A DNA stretch of 64,000 nt, taken from NCBI GenBank assembly GCA_024362935.1, contig JANCRA010000007.1, positions 15,532,003 through 15,596,002 of the forward strand. Direction: 5' to 3'. The notes below the pieces were generated by a model, which saw only the letters and a program-made list of their open reading frames with translations, did not search any database and was not told where the DNA came from. The position numbers and the translations under genes were made by a program. This document shows positions 1 through 11,639 of this stretch, one piece after another (positions within the stretch are counted from its first letter, which is position 1; the number at the start of each line of letters is the position of its first letter). The DNA comes from Setophaga petechia (taxonomy: Eukaryota > Chordata > Aves > Passeriformes > Parulidae).

Positions 1-818
1 CAGACAAGGAAAACAGTCCAGTTGTTGGGTGGAAAAAGCGGCTTCCCAGGATTGCTCTGACCATGGTGTGATTGTGATCAATCCACATTGGCAAGTATCA
101 CCTTTCCACGTGTGTTTCGCCTCCTGCAGGCTGCCTGCAGAGAGCAGCCCGGGCAGGCTGATGCATGCTTGTTATTGCCAGCGTAAATATCTCTGCCTTG
201 TGCTATTGTGGCACAAAGCAGCTGGACCATTTGAAAATCATTTAAAAAGCACTATAAAATTAGGGCTCCAGTGCTCTTATTTTATGGCTTTCACAAGCAG
301 CATTGCCTAGAGAGAAATTATCCTCTTTATTTTCAAGGCTAAAGGTTCTTTTAACATTCATCAAAATCAAAGTGCACCCTTGGTAACACATAGAGCTGTT
401 ACTTATTTAGTACAGACTCTACTTTCTGCATAATATCACATTTGAGATCTCAGTTCTTCATATACAACTCATTTCATTGTGTCTGCTGTTGTTTTCACCA
501 AGTGAATTTGCACAGTTTCAAGAGAGGCTGGATGATGCCCTGAAACATATTCTTTCCATAATTCTTTTTTTTTTTTTTTTAATGGTTAGAACAACAGCCT
601 GGAGTGTTTTTGTTTCTGATCTTTCTATAAAAATGTCCAATTACCTTTAAGCAATGGATTTGCACAGACCAATTAAGCACTGTAAGTGAAAGATTTTCAA
701 GGGCAGAAATAATACTTAGGTGCATAACCTGATAGACTCACTTTAAAACATCTTTTCCCCGTGTATATTAAAAATCTGTCTTTAATAATTTTATTTTTTT
801 CCATTCTTGTTTTCACAG

Positions 819-847
819 ACAGTTTCTTTACCAAACTGAAGAAAACG
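819..847 (+). other. Candidate 29-nt microexon
   Basis: A long pyrimidine tract ending in TTGTTTTCACAG (AG at 817-818) is followed by 29 nt and then an ideal donor ACG|GTGAGT at 848. In one frame it would encode SFFTKLKKT. I do not recognise the peptide or a host gene. It could be an exon of a gene whose other exons lie left of the window, an upstream noncoding exon of gene 1, or chance. Confidence 0.22.
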
Positions 848-1640
848 GTGAGTGAACCAAAGCAGCATGAAAAAATGCAAACAGTACAAAAAGAAAGCCA
901 TATTTTTAGAAAAAAAACCCCACAACTGTATCAACCATACTTACAGCATATCTCTGAAGGGCTTAGGAAGAGACACTGCATGAAAGCATCCATTGGCCAC
1001 AAAGGTGGCAAGTGGGAATGGTAAGGCCCTGCACATGGTCTGTGCTGCAGCTCAAGAGAACCACTGTGTGCCCTCTGTTGTTTAACCTGCCTTACATTTC
1101 TGTAAGAGACTGGTCACCTTATTATCCAGACATCAAATACAGACTGAAGATAAACATTTACAAAGTCATAACCTTAGCTCTGTTCTCATGGTTCCCTTTT
1201 TGGCCAGGATTTTGTCTTTATGTTCTCTGGTGACAGCAGGCTCATTCCTGTGCCAAAAGGGAGCACTCTTTCAGATGCCTGCAAGGGGCGTGGTTGGTGC
1301 CTATAGATCCTGCTGTGAAAGCGTGTGTAGCCACACAGAGCAGCTGTAAAGTGAAGATGCACCATCCTGCCTGGCAGGGATGTAACCAGGCAGAAGGCAA
1401 GCCTGCCTGTGTGCAAGGGGAGCTCCATCACCATACCAGCACCTCTGAGAGCAGAGGGAGTTTGAGTTTTTAATGACAGAGATTTTGCCTGTCATCACCC
1501 AGTCTGTGATCCATCAAGGGAATGGTTAATCTAATAGAGGGGTGGGATTAAGTTACTTGGTAATCACTATTGCTTATGACCCTAGAAAGGCAGAAAATGG
1601 GACAGGCATGACAGACATCTTTATGGAAGAAGGAAGTGGG

Positions 1641-1678
1641 ACAGACATTAAATAAGTCAGGATAAGAAAAGCACCTCA
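1641..1678 (+). repeat. 38-bp dispersed direct repeat, copy 1
   Basis: The sequence beginning ACAGACATTAAATAAGTCAG and ending GCACCTCA recurs at 4076-4113 with a single A/G difference. Bases on either side of the two copies do not align, so this is a short dispersed repeat or a fragment of an unrecognised interspersed element. Confidence 0.85.
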
Positions 1679-3407
1679 GCTCTATGACACATTTTTCTGT
1701 TCCAACAGTCAGCAGCCACCTTCCTGTGCCTGACAGTCTCAGAAATAGAGAGAAGGGCTCAATTAAGCGCACATAGCTATGGGCCCCTGCATTTCAGATC
1801 AGATTAGATCTTTCGGGTGAAGACTGACCCATCCAATCTCAGCCCTTACTTGTGGCAATAGTGAAAAGTTGCAGGAGAAGAGCAGAGTTCAATGTAGCCT
1901 CTCAAGACCTGATCCAGCACCATGAGTGAGATGATGTCACCTGTGCAGGATGTTCCTCCCTTTGGAGCTAACATGTACATGTGTTTGTTCCCTCTCAGGC
2001 ATATACACCTTGCTCAACAGAACAAAAATTAAAAACTCAGACAGAGTTTTTACCTGGTAGAATAGAATTGAAAATCCCTTAACCCATTAGAATAGAAATA
2101 GAAAATCCCTTCTACCCAGTGATTTCAAATTCCTGGACAGCCCTTACTTTGTGGATAAACTGCCTGTGGTGAATGGTTTCTCAGTATTGTTTTCTCCATA
2201 AAAGATAGCAAATTGACACTTGCAGTCAATGCTTTAGTGCTGAAAGGGGAGAATTTTCCTTTCAAGCACTGAAGGGGAGCAGGTGTCTAGAGAGTGTTGT
2301 TTTCTCCATACACACGTATCTCCTAACACTTCAATCTGTAAAGTCTTGCTCACCTCCCATCCAGAGCAGGATTAAGCATACCCTGGAGCTGTTTTGACCT
2401 AGATGATCAGTTGCTGAAAGCCTGGCAAAAGGACCCAGGTTGTAGGATGTCCTGTATGAGCTAAATTCAAAGTAATTTTGTGCTCAGTTTAAACTATTAA
2501 TTTCAAGGAAGGCTTAATTTACCTTTAAATAGCAGGTGGGACCCCATAATTCAGAGGTGGACAGCCAAAGGGCAAAAGAAGGCTCCTGGATGCTGGTAGT
2601 GTTCTTGTGGTGTTGCCAGCAGCTGCAGACCTTCCATCATTTGTTTTCCTCACAAAGTGAAGCTGCTAACCGCAGAACCAAGCTGGGACCAAAGTAATTT
2701 TGTGAAAAGAAGCAATACAAGAAAGAATATCTTAAAAATCCAAGTAGGATCAGAATCTGGAAAGGTGTGAAGGCATCAGGATCTGTTTTAGCATCATGTC
2801 ATGGGACAAGGGTGTTCCTGCCCAGGTGATGAGCACCTCTATTATCAGTTCTTTTTCCATCATCATCTCAACAGTTGAAAGTTGCTGTCAGCATTTTGCT
2901 TTTGCTTCTTCACTCTTGCTGCCTTGTCATTCTCCTCCATGTTGTCACTGTGAAATGAACCTTGGTTCATAATGACAAATGTATAGCCGGCCTGGGAGGC
3001 AGATTCTGGACGTTTGGTGCCCATTTTATAGAATTCGGTATTTAGTAATGAATAGCGTAGACACAGCATTCATAAGACAAGTGGGAAGAGCCAATTCAGG
3101 TTGGACCTGAAGGACTGGCTCTCCATCAGCCCAGAGTCTAGAGAAAGCCAGCATAAGAAACAGGACATCTGTGTATCCTCGAGCTTTTGGCTTTCAACAG
3201 ATTGGTTATTTCTTAAACCCCTTGATACTTTTAATTACTACAGAATGAATAGAAGAACTGGTCCTAGCACAAAAGTCCCTAATTGCCCTCATACCCCCAA
3301 CAAGCACCTGGCCTCCATCAGTTCCAAGGAGGGGTGAAGGCTGTGGGGGGAAAAAAAAGAAAAGGAGGAATGAAGGCTGGGTGAGAAAAAAAGGTGAATG
3401 GATAGCT

Positions 3408-3529
3408 GAGGAGGAAGGCTGGGTGGGCGAGGAGGAAGGTTGGGTGGGCGAGGAAGAAGGCTGGGTGGATGAGGAGGAAGGCTGGGTGGATGAGGAGGAG
3501 GAAGGCTGGGTGGGCAAGGAATAGGCTGG
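3408..3529 (+). repeat. 21-bp minisatellite (about five units)
   Basis: Units of GAGGAGGAAGGCTGGGTGGGC start at 3408, 3429, 3450 and 3471. A 24-bp variant at 3492 has one extra GAG, followed by a partial unit. On the minus strand the 21-nt period gives a Thr-Gln-Pro-Ser-Ser-Ser reading frame that is not credible as a gene. Confidence 0.92.
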
Positions 3530-3644
3530 TGCTCTGGTGAGGCCACTGCCACAGGGCAGCACAGCTGCCATGACCATGAGCTTTGTCCCCTCACCAGACA
3601 AACTGCAAAGGCACTGATGAATGTCCTCCATGTCTCGGTGAGGG

Positions 3645-3735
3645 AAGGCCAGGCCAGGTGAGGCCGGGCCGGGCCAGGCCAGGCCAGGCCATGCGGGGAG
3701 CAGTGGCGTGGCAGGGCCGGGACCAGGGCCAGGGC
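3645..3735 (+). repeat. GGCCAGG/GGCCGGG short tandem array
   Basis: A GC-rich stretch is made of GGCCAG and GGCCGG units (AGGCCGGGCCGGGCCAGGCC and similar), followed by GGGACCAGGGCCAGGGCCC. It lies about 120 bp after the 21-bp minisatellite. Confidence 0.8.
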
Positions 3736-4075
3736 CCACCAGGCCTACACAGTGCTGCCATGCACAATTAACTTCTACCAGTTCACGAGCTCCTGGTACA
3801 CAATAATCTTTGTGAGTTTTCCACAGCTTTCTTTTATCTGTCAGAAAAATGGAGGGGAACCACCACACTGGCTGCTGAGGAGGAGTGCCTCTGGATAACT
3901 CCAAACTCCCAGCCAGTCTGGTTGTACTTTCCAAAGCAATTTCTGTTCTTGTTGAGGGTTTATTTCCTTTAAGAAAAGTATTTGAAGTGAAAGCAGCTGG
4001 GGAGAGAGCATGAACAGCACAGACTCCTCCCTTCCAGCCCTCTTCCAAAGCCCCAGCAGCTCCTGTGACACCCAT

Positions 4076-4113
4076 ACAGACATTAAGTAAGTCAGGATAA
4101 GAAAAGCACCTCA
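4076..4113 (+). repeat. 38-bp dispersed direct repeat, copy 2
   Basis: This matches 37 of 38 bases of 1641-1678 in the same orientation, 2.4 kb downstream. The two GC-rich tandem arrays at 3.4-3.7 kb lie between the copies. Confidence 0.85.
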
Positions 4114-7100
4114 CCCATTGCATTGAAGGGCCAGTTTTCCCAGGAGAACAGGCAGGAGTGACACGGATTTGATCCCACAGCCCAGACCAGCGACCCAGTG
4201 CCACAGCCTGTTAGCACCCAGGCATGCCCTCCTGCCCAGCTGCTGTCCCTCGTATCTCCCACTGTTCCCAAATGTCAGAGCAGTGTCCTCTAGCTGGGCT
4301 CTTTTTCCACTATGGCTGGAGGAACAGGAAATGGGAAGAGAACCGTATTTGGAAGAAGACAGTATAAAAGACTAAAATAATCACCCTGCTTTTTACTTTA
4401 GGTGAGTGCATTATGTCTTGGACTGGTTTGTACAACAGATTTTGTCAACAGAACAAAACCAGGCCAAACGACAAAACGTACAGGAAAAAATGAGCACTGT
4501 CACAGACTTTTCTTATACACAAAACCTACACAGGAAAGGATACAGTGTAGATCTTTTGATGTATACACCAGTGTCAATACCAATCCAATTAATTCCGTAC
4601 TTTTCACATTTTTCTTCCATCCAACGTGCAGTTTCTTGCAAGTTCTCCCTTTAAATGCCAGTCAGTGTATTCCGTTCTGAGAGGCCCCAACATTGTTTTT
4701 TAGTGCCATCTTGTGGCAGCAGGAAAAATCACAGCGTTTCACTAGCTGCAGCGCTGCCCACTGGCCTAAGACAAGGGTTGTCAGTAAAACAGTCTAATCT
4801 AGAATTAGATTAGTAGACATCACTGCAAAAAATACAGCCCCTCTTGCATATTTAAAAGCTTGACTAATTTTTCCAGCTCCACTAGTTGATCTTGTAGCAG
4901 GGGTTCTTTGGTTATCCCAGATGAAAGTGTCTGTTTTGTAGACCTTTGTGTTTTCTGCTGTCTATAAAGAGTAAAGGAGAGTTGCATAACAGATGAGACT
5001 TAATCATGTTATGACAATCAGGTGAACCCTGAATATTTTGAAAAGGCTCCTTTTTGCCAGTGTTGCTCTAAGGTCTTCATAGCTCCTTAACAAAGCCATC
5101 TTTGTTTCATATCAAACTGTAGGAAGATAGGCATGTAAAGCTCTCCTTTTACTGCAACCACTATTGCTGTCTGGTCTCTCAATGTAAACACCACAAAACC
5201 TGCCCAAACATCCTGCATTATTTTCTTAATTCTAAAGCAAAACATTTTCATTTTTTTGTTAAAAATGCATGTAAGATTTATATAAGACTGAATCTAGGTT
5301 CCTGGGGTTTTCCCCCTTTTCCTGCAATTGCACAGAGGATTTTTGAAAATGAATACTTGTGATCCCAACTGTCCTACCACAATCGTGCTTCCCAGACAGA
5401 TTAGGTAAAAATATGAAAATTATATATGATTTTTTTTTAAATTCAAAAAGAAAAAAATGCCAGAATTTTCCTTTAAAATAAATGCAAAATTCAGAGTTAG
5501 TAAGAAAAACTAGTCACTACTTACTAAGAAAATTTCCAGCCTGCAAAGAGAGTGTTAATAAAAGGTCTTCAAAGCTTTGTTCATTTTCACTAGTGCCCGC
5601 AAAAATGACTGCTTGGATTGCAGGCACAGGAGAGAAAGCATGTCAGTGCTATTTATAGCTCACAGGTGACTCCCATTGCCATTGTACCTGAGAATGTCTC
5701 AGTCCTTAGTGCATTCCTGCTCCCAGCAGCTTTCTCAGGCAGGGGCACCCTTCCCAAGGCTGTGCTGGAGGCACAGAAGTTTGCTTTGGGAAAATGGACC
5801 ATTCTGTTTGTGGGGTGTTCCCAAAGAGTCTGTTGTAAACCACCTGCAGCAGGCACAGCCTCCAGCAAGGACAAGCTCCTTCCTTCTAGCTCTGCTCAGG
5901 TCTCCCTCTTGGGAGCCCTGAGGCTGCTGCTTTGCTGGAGGCTCTTCTCCGCTCCATCTCCTACCTGCCAGCCTTGCCATCCACCTACATTCCACACCTA
6001 AGGCATGAAACAGAATCAGAAAAACAACAGCATAAAACCTGGATAGATATAGTGGAACCTGGCAATGAAGTGAAAACACTCTCCAAAAACTTGCTGGGAC
6101 AAAACAAGCCTTGCTCCTGCCCTGCCTGACCAACTGCAAGGCTTGCATAGCTTCAGTCTCAGGAGTGAGGCAGTGCTGTGCTCCCTGCTTCTCACAGAGG
6201 TATTGCAGCAGGGCCAGGCAGGGAAACTCCTTCCCAGTGACCCTGGGATCAGGAGCTCCAGGGAGCAGCAGCACATCCCCACTGCCCTCGGCCCTCATCC
6301 CTCACAGCCTGGAGAGGCAGCTGCACACCCTGCTTTGCCCACAGCCCCTGTGAGGCAGCTCCTACTTCACTCTGATTTACCTGGCACCCTGGTACCAGGG
6401 AGGTGCAACAGAAAAAACACTCACTTGTATTTCTCCAAATTTAAGATAAGAAATGAGGAGCAAATACTCATTAGACACATAAAAGCTGCAAGAGACAGGA
6501 AATCCCAGTTCTGTGTCTTAATATCTCCTTTTAGTTATTGTCATGTGCTCATCAGTGGTCGATTCCTTTGTGACATACAATCAGTCTTCTTGAAAGATTA
6601 CTTAATCAAAATCAAATAATGATTTTAAAGTCAGCAGTTGAAAAAAAATCAAAAGAAAAAACATTCCCCTCTGCCCCAACAGAGCTGAGAATGTCGCTGG
6701 AAAGCTCTATGATATGCCTAAAAAACTCAAGTGCCAAAATAGATCTACTGCAGAGTTTTGAAGTTTGTTCTTGATTCCATAGCAAAGAATTTGTACAGCT
6801 TTGTCAGCCTTAGAAAAAGGTGCCTTTTATTTATGTACCCTTTCAAGAAAGGCAAAGCAAGGAGAGCACTTCACTACTTATGTTAAAAGTGCAGGGAGAG
6901 ACAGCTCAAAGCTACCCTGCCAAACGACTGAGGAATATCAAAACCCTTTTCTCCTGCCTTCAAATATTCTGAAATCTTGCAAACCTGACAGAGTTGTCAA
7001 TTTTGTATTGATAACAGCAGTCATATAAAAATCATTTGAGGAGTAAATCAAGGAGAAGAAAAAAACCCCTTTAATCCATAGTCACACAAATCCATACTGC

Positions 7101-10100
7101 CTGCAGAAGTCAAAGTCCTTTGGAGGCCCTTTTAATAGCAATATATTAACATCCTTGTTTGTCTTTCCTGACGCTTGCAAGACATTATTTCCCCACATCC
7201 CTCTCTCAGTCTGGCCTCTTTGACACCATTTTTATCAGAACTGACCATAACCTATTGAAAGCCTGTGAGGCCAGTGAAGTCTTGGCGCAGCACTGGCTGT
7301 GACAGCACTCACTGAACTGTTATCAATATCAAGGTCATTTTGTTTTTCTTGCTCTCACTGCAGCTGCAGCTTCTCTGCCCTCAGGGCATGAGCTGCCCAA
7401 GAAAGCTTTCTAAGCTCCTCAGAAGCCACAGCCTCTCTGCTCCATTACTGGTGTTATGTAAGATTAGAGTGAAGTTTCTACTATTAGAAGCAGTTAGCTG
7501 CATGGTGATTGTATGCTCCCCTGACTACAGCATCCAGCACAGTTATGGCTGCTGGCAGCAGGATTTTAGACAATTTTAATTCAGGGAGAAGCATTAGCAC
7601 AGTTCAGATGCATCAAAAAAAAATCCGTAGTTTTGAGGGGCTTGAACTCCTAGCTGCACCCTGGACAGAAATGCCCCAGAGGAGAAATAAAGGGGAAAGC
7701 ATCACCCTAGGCTCGAAGATATCCACCAGCATTCAGAAATTGTGCTAGGAGCCTGTGGAGGGCAGCGCTGTCTTGCTGGGGATGGTTCATTCCATAGCTT
7801 AGAGATGCCAGCTGCTAAGGTAATACTTCTTTTTTTATCTCTTTTGAATCTGAAAGCTGCAGATGTAAAAGCTGGCGTCATGCCACAGCCATGACCTGTC
7901 ACTGCCAGCAGGACTCCCCATTTTTCCAACCAGTGCCTCCATTTTTAAGCCATCCTTTCCTGCAGCCTTAGCCATATCTGTGGGCAAGTGCTCCTTCCTA
8001 GGCTGCATGACTCAGATAGGAGGGTTGGGGGAGGCAGGAGGGGGCAACCCAAAGGTTCTCCCCCCTTGGAATTACAGTTTTGGGAAAATATATGCAGGTC
8101 TATTACATTGCAAAGAAGAGGAAATGCTCTCCAGGAACACTTCTGTAAGGTAGCACCCTCTTCACAAAACTAGCAAGGTGCAGGTGAAGCTCACCCCACT
8201 GATCTCAGCAAGCCCTGCCCCTCCTGGGGGCTTGCCTTGTCCAAGGACAACAGTGGCAGTGTGACCTGGGGTGGGGCTGCTGGGAGGTCTCACTGGGGCT
8301 CCCTGCCTCACTCAGGGCTCCTCTGAGCTGGGATGATTGGGCTGCACCTCCACCTGCATACCTTCGTCTAGCAATGCACCCCCTTGTCTTCCCACTTCAC
8401 CTGGGACCTGCTTCACCTCCAGGAGCTCTTCTGGCTATCCAAACCCTATCTGAGACTGATTCCTAGCACCTGCCCTGCGATCACTCTCTCTACTGAAATG
8501 GCCTTGTGCATTCCTGCTTTCCCCAGGTGGAGGCAGCTCCTGTGGGGCAGCGGCAGCAGCCCCAGCACCATGAGCAGCCCATGGAACAGGAACAGGAGGG
8601 CTCACAGAGGAAGGAGCCTTTAGCTTTCCAGCCCAGCTCAGACTCCTTGCAAGCAGAAGTTGGTACCTTTAAGCTCAGTTTGGAGAAGTGAGAGGGCCCC
8701 ATCATAAATACACAAGGCCGGATGTGAACGGAGATGTCAGGAGGGAGACCAAGCGGTGACGAGGTGTGAAGACTCAGATTTTCTTCCACCCTGTAAAACA
8801 CATTTGCCAGTGTAGGGTGAGGGGCATCTGCAATCTGAGCTGGGCTGGGCTGAGGGGGAAGTCATGGAGAAGACTATGAGGGCTGCTCCTGCTCTTTCCT
8901 GACACTGCGGTTAAAGGGCAGGCTGTGTTTTCCAGAGCCCTCGATCTGGCATCTTTCCCAGGTAGTAAATTCTCTTAAAACCTGAACCAAACAGAGCTTT
9001 AATTGTACATTCTGCTTTTCTCTTCACTCCAAAATAACGGCAATAGCATTTATACAGTGCTGCATTGAACGTGAACCTGCACAGAGGCTGAGGGACCGAT
9101 TCTGCTTTCCATTATTCAGGGGCACTGCCTCTGGTGAGGCAGATCAGAGTTTGAACACTGAGCTGGAGCAATGAACTTCTACTATTCCCTGCTGTTTGAC
9201 TGTGGGCAAAATAAAAGGCCATAATATATGATGCAGTCAGCCAAGAAAGCAATATTGCTCTGCCATGTGCACAGTCTATACCAAGACAAGTCCAGGATCT
9301 CATTTCTAAATTCCCATAGGTACCTCATTTAAACCATCAGCCATAACCCGCTTCTCATTTTCAATACCACTTGGTATTAGAGCTGCAGTGAACTGCTGGT
9401 GAGAGATTCTAATTCCTGCAAACAAGCCCCTGTAGGCTTGCAAGGAAAACAGAGAGTTCCCCTCTCGGTTGCCTGCTAGGTTCCCATCTGGCTGTTTTAA
9501 CTTTGCTATTGCTTTTAAATGTGCCTGTTTCTGCACACCAAGCTTTCAGCTCTACCTCAAGAGACTCCTGGGCTCTCTTAGCGTCAGATTCTGACCAAAG
9601 TGTAGAGACACAGACTGGGTCTTCTTAACAAAAAGGAAGATCATATTTCATGTTACAATATCTAAAAGATTAATTCCACTAACATGATCATTTCCTTGTG
9701 AAACACACTTCTTTCCATCTGGAATTTTCCATCAGGGGGACAAAGAACCATAGTGTTACACACCACCTGAGAGAAAAGAGCAAGGAGTGTAAAAGAAGAG
9801 TGCAGAGATGCTTGCTGAGAGAAAAGAGAAGAAAAAACAGAGTAGACAGCATTTTCAAATGCATCAAGAGGCTGGTTTTTAATTTTTTTTCCCTTCCACA
9901 TGAATTATATTCTGACCCCATGCTTTGGAATTTTGAACCATTTAGTTTGTCAGGTTTTTGATACAGGGAATTCAGGATATTTGGCTGCATGAGCCTTCTG
10001 TATCATGTTATTGTTAGGTAGTGTTTGTGCTATTGTAGTATCCACAGGCCTTGCCGTGCCTGAGGCTCTCAATAACCTCATGTAAGGACTTGTTACTGAA

Positions 10101-10682
10101 AGACACCTGTCCCCATCTGGGCTATCAGCATAACCACAGGCAGAGCTGTGCCAGCCGGGAAGGTGCTAGCAAAAGGGAAGGAGGAAAGATGATTTGGGTC
10201 TAACTAATGTCCTGTCAGACTCCTCTTGGAACTCCAGACATTCATTTAATCTCTCTACAGCTCAGATCCCTCTTGAGGAGACAAGGGAACAACCATGGCA
10301 AAATGGCAGGGAGTTACAGAAGTGAAAATTTGGGCTAGGCAAATAGGTGGCTATTCAGTCTGTGTTCATTGTTAGTGAAATAAAACATATTTTTCTCAAC
10401 CAGGAGCAAGCCATTTCATCTTGTTTAATGTTTTAAAATACTTCCTGCAGTGCAGGAGAACAAATTGCAAAACAAAGTTACTGAATAGAAAAATGGAAAT
10501 GGTAATTTTTTTTTTAATAGCAAAATTAACCATTTAATATCTACAATATTTGAGTGTTTGCATTTTTACCCCCAAAACTTTGCTGAGTTTTTTTCCACTA
10601 GAATCATCAAAGGCAATACAAATCTATTAAGCGCTTTAGCCAATTAAAATCACTAGGGGGTTTATACGGGTTTTCTCTTTTC

Positions 10683-10701
10683 TTTTTTTTTTTTTTTTTT
10701 T
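10683..10701 (+). repeat. T19 homopolymer
   Basis: Nineteen T residues follow a CT-rich lead-in and end in TACCAGAG. A-rich sequence follows at 10741-10800. Confidence 0.8.
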
Positions 10702-11251
10702 ACCAGAGATGTTAAAGAGAAAAGGGCAATCATTTCCACCATAGAGAAAGGAAGGAAAAAAAAGAAACCAAACCAATAAACCAAAAACCAAACAAAAAAG
10801 CTTTGCAGACTGTAGTATTCTAGTGACTAGACAATACTGGGGAGATACAAAACTCCTAGGTTGTTATAGACAAGGTCCTGGCATGACCGAGTCCCTCAGG
10901 AGCTGCCCCCAGCTGCATACAGACAGCATGGAGTCATCCACAGCCTTTCCTGGGTGCTTCCTGCAGCCAGGCAATGTCACCCACGGCCACCTCCAGCCTG
11001 GGCCTTCAGGGCAACTTCTGGACCACTGGGGAAACCCGCAGGTCAGACAGGGGGCAGAGCTGGCCCTGGCCATTTGGGCTGTACCCCAGTGCTCCAGGTG
11101 GGTGGGAAATGATGCAAAATGACGAGACAGTTTTAAAGCTTGTGTGCTACCTTGTATTCTGTGGATTGCCTTTAAAATCTCTGTCCAGCCTCAAAAGTCT
11201 CCCATAGGTTGAATTGTTTTGTTTCTGTTGTTTTACTTTTAAGCAGAAAAA

Positions 11252-11390
11252 ATAGGAAAGAAAGATAGAATGATAAGAAAGATAGAATGATAAGAAAGAG
11301 AGATAAGAAAGATAAGAAAGATGAAAGAAGGAAGGAAAGAAGGAAAGAGAAGGAAAGAAAGAGAGAAGGAGAGAAAGTGAGAAAGCAAGC
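11252..11390 (+). repeat. Degenerate A/G-rich repeat preceding the GAAA array
   Basis: This stretch is mostly GATAAGAAA, GGAAAGAA and GAGAAAG motifs with a few T and C interruptions. AAGAAAGATAGAATGAT occurs twice in tandem near 11259-11293. It appears to be the decayed edge of the microsatellite. Confidence 0.8.

Positions 11391-11639
<249 letters not shown>

Noticed and set aside
1780..1860. Possible CR1-like fragment near TTAGATCTTTCGGGTG
   Set aside because: The similarity is too short and patchy to separate from chance, unlike the copy at 58.8 kb.
3206..4204. 332-codon minus-strand open frame rich in Thr-Gln-Pro-Ser-Ser-Ser
   Set aside because: Its length comes from the 21-bp minisatellite and the GGCC array. 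The rest shows no domain or codon bias and no splice logic.
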